A stretch of DNA of 64,000 nucleotides, from contig CAYTUK010000003.1 of assembly GCA_964441285.1 (NCBI GenBank), forward strand, positions 62,001-126,000, in the 5' to 3' direction. This document shows, piece after piece, positions 63,149 through 64,000 of the stretch. The notes below the pieces were generated by a model. The model was not told where the DNA came from and did no database searches. It saw nothing but the letters and a program-made list of their open reading frames with translations. This DNA comes from S010-25 sp964441285 (GTDB lineage Bacteria > Pseudomonadota > Gammaproteobacteria > SZUA-229). Made by a program: the position numbers and the translations under genes. Each line of letters opens with the position of its first letter. The stretch's first letter is position 1.

Positions 63149-64000
63149 ATGATTAAAGTCTGCGTTCTGCGTCTCCTGTTTCTGTTCTCTTTTTTTTACT
63201 TACTGCCCGTTTTTGCTCAAACATCATCTATCCCTGTGGCTGCACAGTCAGCAGTTGCTTCAGCGCATCCACTGGCAACACAGGCTGGAATAGACATTCT
63301 CAAAAAAGGTGGTAATGCCTTCGATGCAGCGGTTGCGGTCAGCAGTGTATTAGCCGTAGTGGAAGCTTATAGTTCCGGTATTGGGGGCGGTGGTTTCTGG
63401 TTATTGCACAAGGCAAAAACAGGTCGTGATGTTATGCTTGATGGGCGTGAACGGGCACCACTTCAGGCACACAGTGATATGTATCTGGATAAACAGGGTG
63501 CTGTGATAGCAGGGGCATCCATCACTGGGCCACTTGCCGCTGGTATACCAGGTGAGCCAGCAGCGCTGGTGTATCTTGCAAAACGCTATGGCAAACTGCC
63601 ACTTACAGAAACCCTGGCAGCCGCGATTAGGATTGCTCGTCAGGGATTTTTGGTGGATGCGTATTATCAGCGTATGGCGCGCTTTCGACTAGCTGATTTA
63701 CGCCATTTTAAGGATGCCAGAAAAATATTCTTAAAAAACGGCAAAGTACCACCTCTGGGTTATTTAATTAAGCAGCCTGATTTGGCAGATACCCTGGAAA
63801 AAATAGCGCAACAGGGTAAAGCGGGTTTTTATAGCGGTGCCGTCGCACGAGAAATGGTTAAAGCCGTACGCAAACACGGCGGTATCTGGACAATGAACGA
63901 TCTCGCCAGCTATAAAGTGATCGAGAGAACTCCCAACGTTGCTTATTATAAAGGGATGAAGCTGGTCACTGCATCGCTGCCTTCTTCGGGTGGTCTGGCA
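63149..64000 (+). CDS. ggt: Gamma-glutamyltransferase, N-terminal part (cut by window edge)
   Basis: This frame of 284 codons runs to the window edge. It begins with a signal peptide (VCVLRLLFLFSFFYLLPVFA) and the GGT features ASAHPLATQAGIDILKKGGN, AFDAAVAVSSVLAVVEAYSS, GIGGGGFWLLH, LDGRERAP and the end LPSSGG. GGT cleaves gamma-glutamyl bonds of glutathione in the periplasm. The catalytic Thr lies beyond the window. It starts 23 nt after the ferredoxin gene. Confidence 0.92.
   Translation, partial: MIKVCVLRLLFLFSFFYLLPVFAQTSSIPVAAQSAVASAHPLATQAGIDILKKGGNAFDAAVAVSSVLAVVEAYSSGIGGGGFWLLHKAKTGRDVMLDGRERAPLQAHSDMYLDKQGAVIAGASITGPLAAGIPGEPAALVYLAKRYGKLPLTETLAAAIRIARQGFLVDAYYQRMARFRLADLRHFKDARKIFLKNGKVPPLGYLIKQPDLADTLEKIAQQGKAGFYSGAVAREMVKAVRKHGGIWTMNDLASYKVIERTPNVAYYKGMKLVTASLPSSGGLA

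Noticed and set aside
1..64000. CRISPR arrays, tRNA or rRNA genes, prophage or IS transposases
   Set aside because: Nothing with regular direct repeats, cloverleaf features or transposase motifs was found on either strand.

Overview
The window looks like chromosomal DNA of a free-living gammaproteobacterium with moderate to low G+C. It has dense housekeeping genes, no transposase, no phage gene, no tRNA or rRNA and no CRISPR array. From memory, the gene order resembles the Pseudomonas aeruginosa twitching-motility region: metX-metW, yggT, proC, pilT-pilU, then pyrC'-pyrB-pyrR-yqgF-algH-tonB-gshB, then pilG-H-I-J-chpA-chpC. A second block has the usual mrcA / pilMNOPQ-aroK-aroB order. The exact genus cannot be told from the sequence.

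Layout. 1-1809: start of a type II secretion operon (gspC, gspD cut by the window edge). 2159-5906: methionine (metX-metW), yggU, yggT and proC, all on the minus strand. 6098-9517: three consecutive PilT/PilU-type ATPase genes on the plus strand. 9572-16699: minus-strand pyrimidine, tonB, apbE and gshB cluster. 17141-27477: Pil-Chp chemosensory operon, including a 2041-residue hybrid kinase. 27514-31979: rsmE and the methyl cycle (metF, ahcY with an SAH riboswitch, metK). 32224-36923: dnaG, dgt, aroB, aroK. 37010-42054: pilQ-P-O-N-M, divergent from mrcA. 44816-50427: hemE, yqeY, rpsU, tsaD, plsY, bioH, bioC. 50540-54604: a GGDEF/EAL protein, an outer-membrane protein and a Fur-controlled iron uptake pair. 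54934-58771: rpoH with a CIRCE operator, ftsX, ftsE, ftsY. 58900-64000: two M16 peptidases, rsmD, coaD, a ferredoxin and the start of a gamma-glutamyltransferase gene.

How the parts work together. Much of the window serves type IV pili: the envelope-spanning alignment complex and secretin (pilMNOPQ), retraction motors (pilT and two pilU-like genes), and the signalling system that controls them (pilG-chpC). The genes for receptor methylation (pilK, chpB) are absent from this cluster. The metF-ahcY-metK block together with metX-metW covers methionine and S-adenosylmethionine turnover, and ahcY carries its own SAH-sensing leader.

Non-coding content is the most unusual part. There are two families of dispersed intergenic repeats. 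R1 has three mosaic copies of about 140-160 bp. R2 has two copies with a conserved centre flanked by long inverted arms that differ between copies but stay self-complementary. There is also a promoter-plus-terminator cassette between dnaG and metK that could make a roughly 67-nt RNA, a terminator that runs into the aroK start codon, a CIRCE operator before rpoH and a Fur box inside the promoter of the iron uptake pair.
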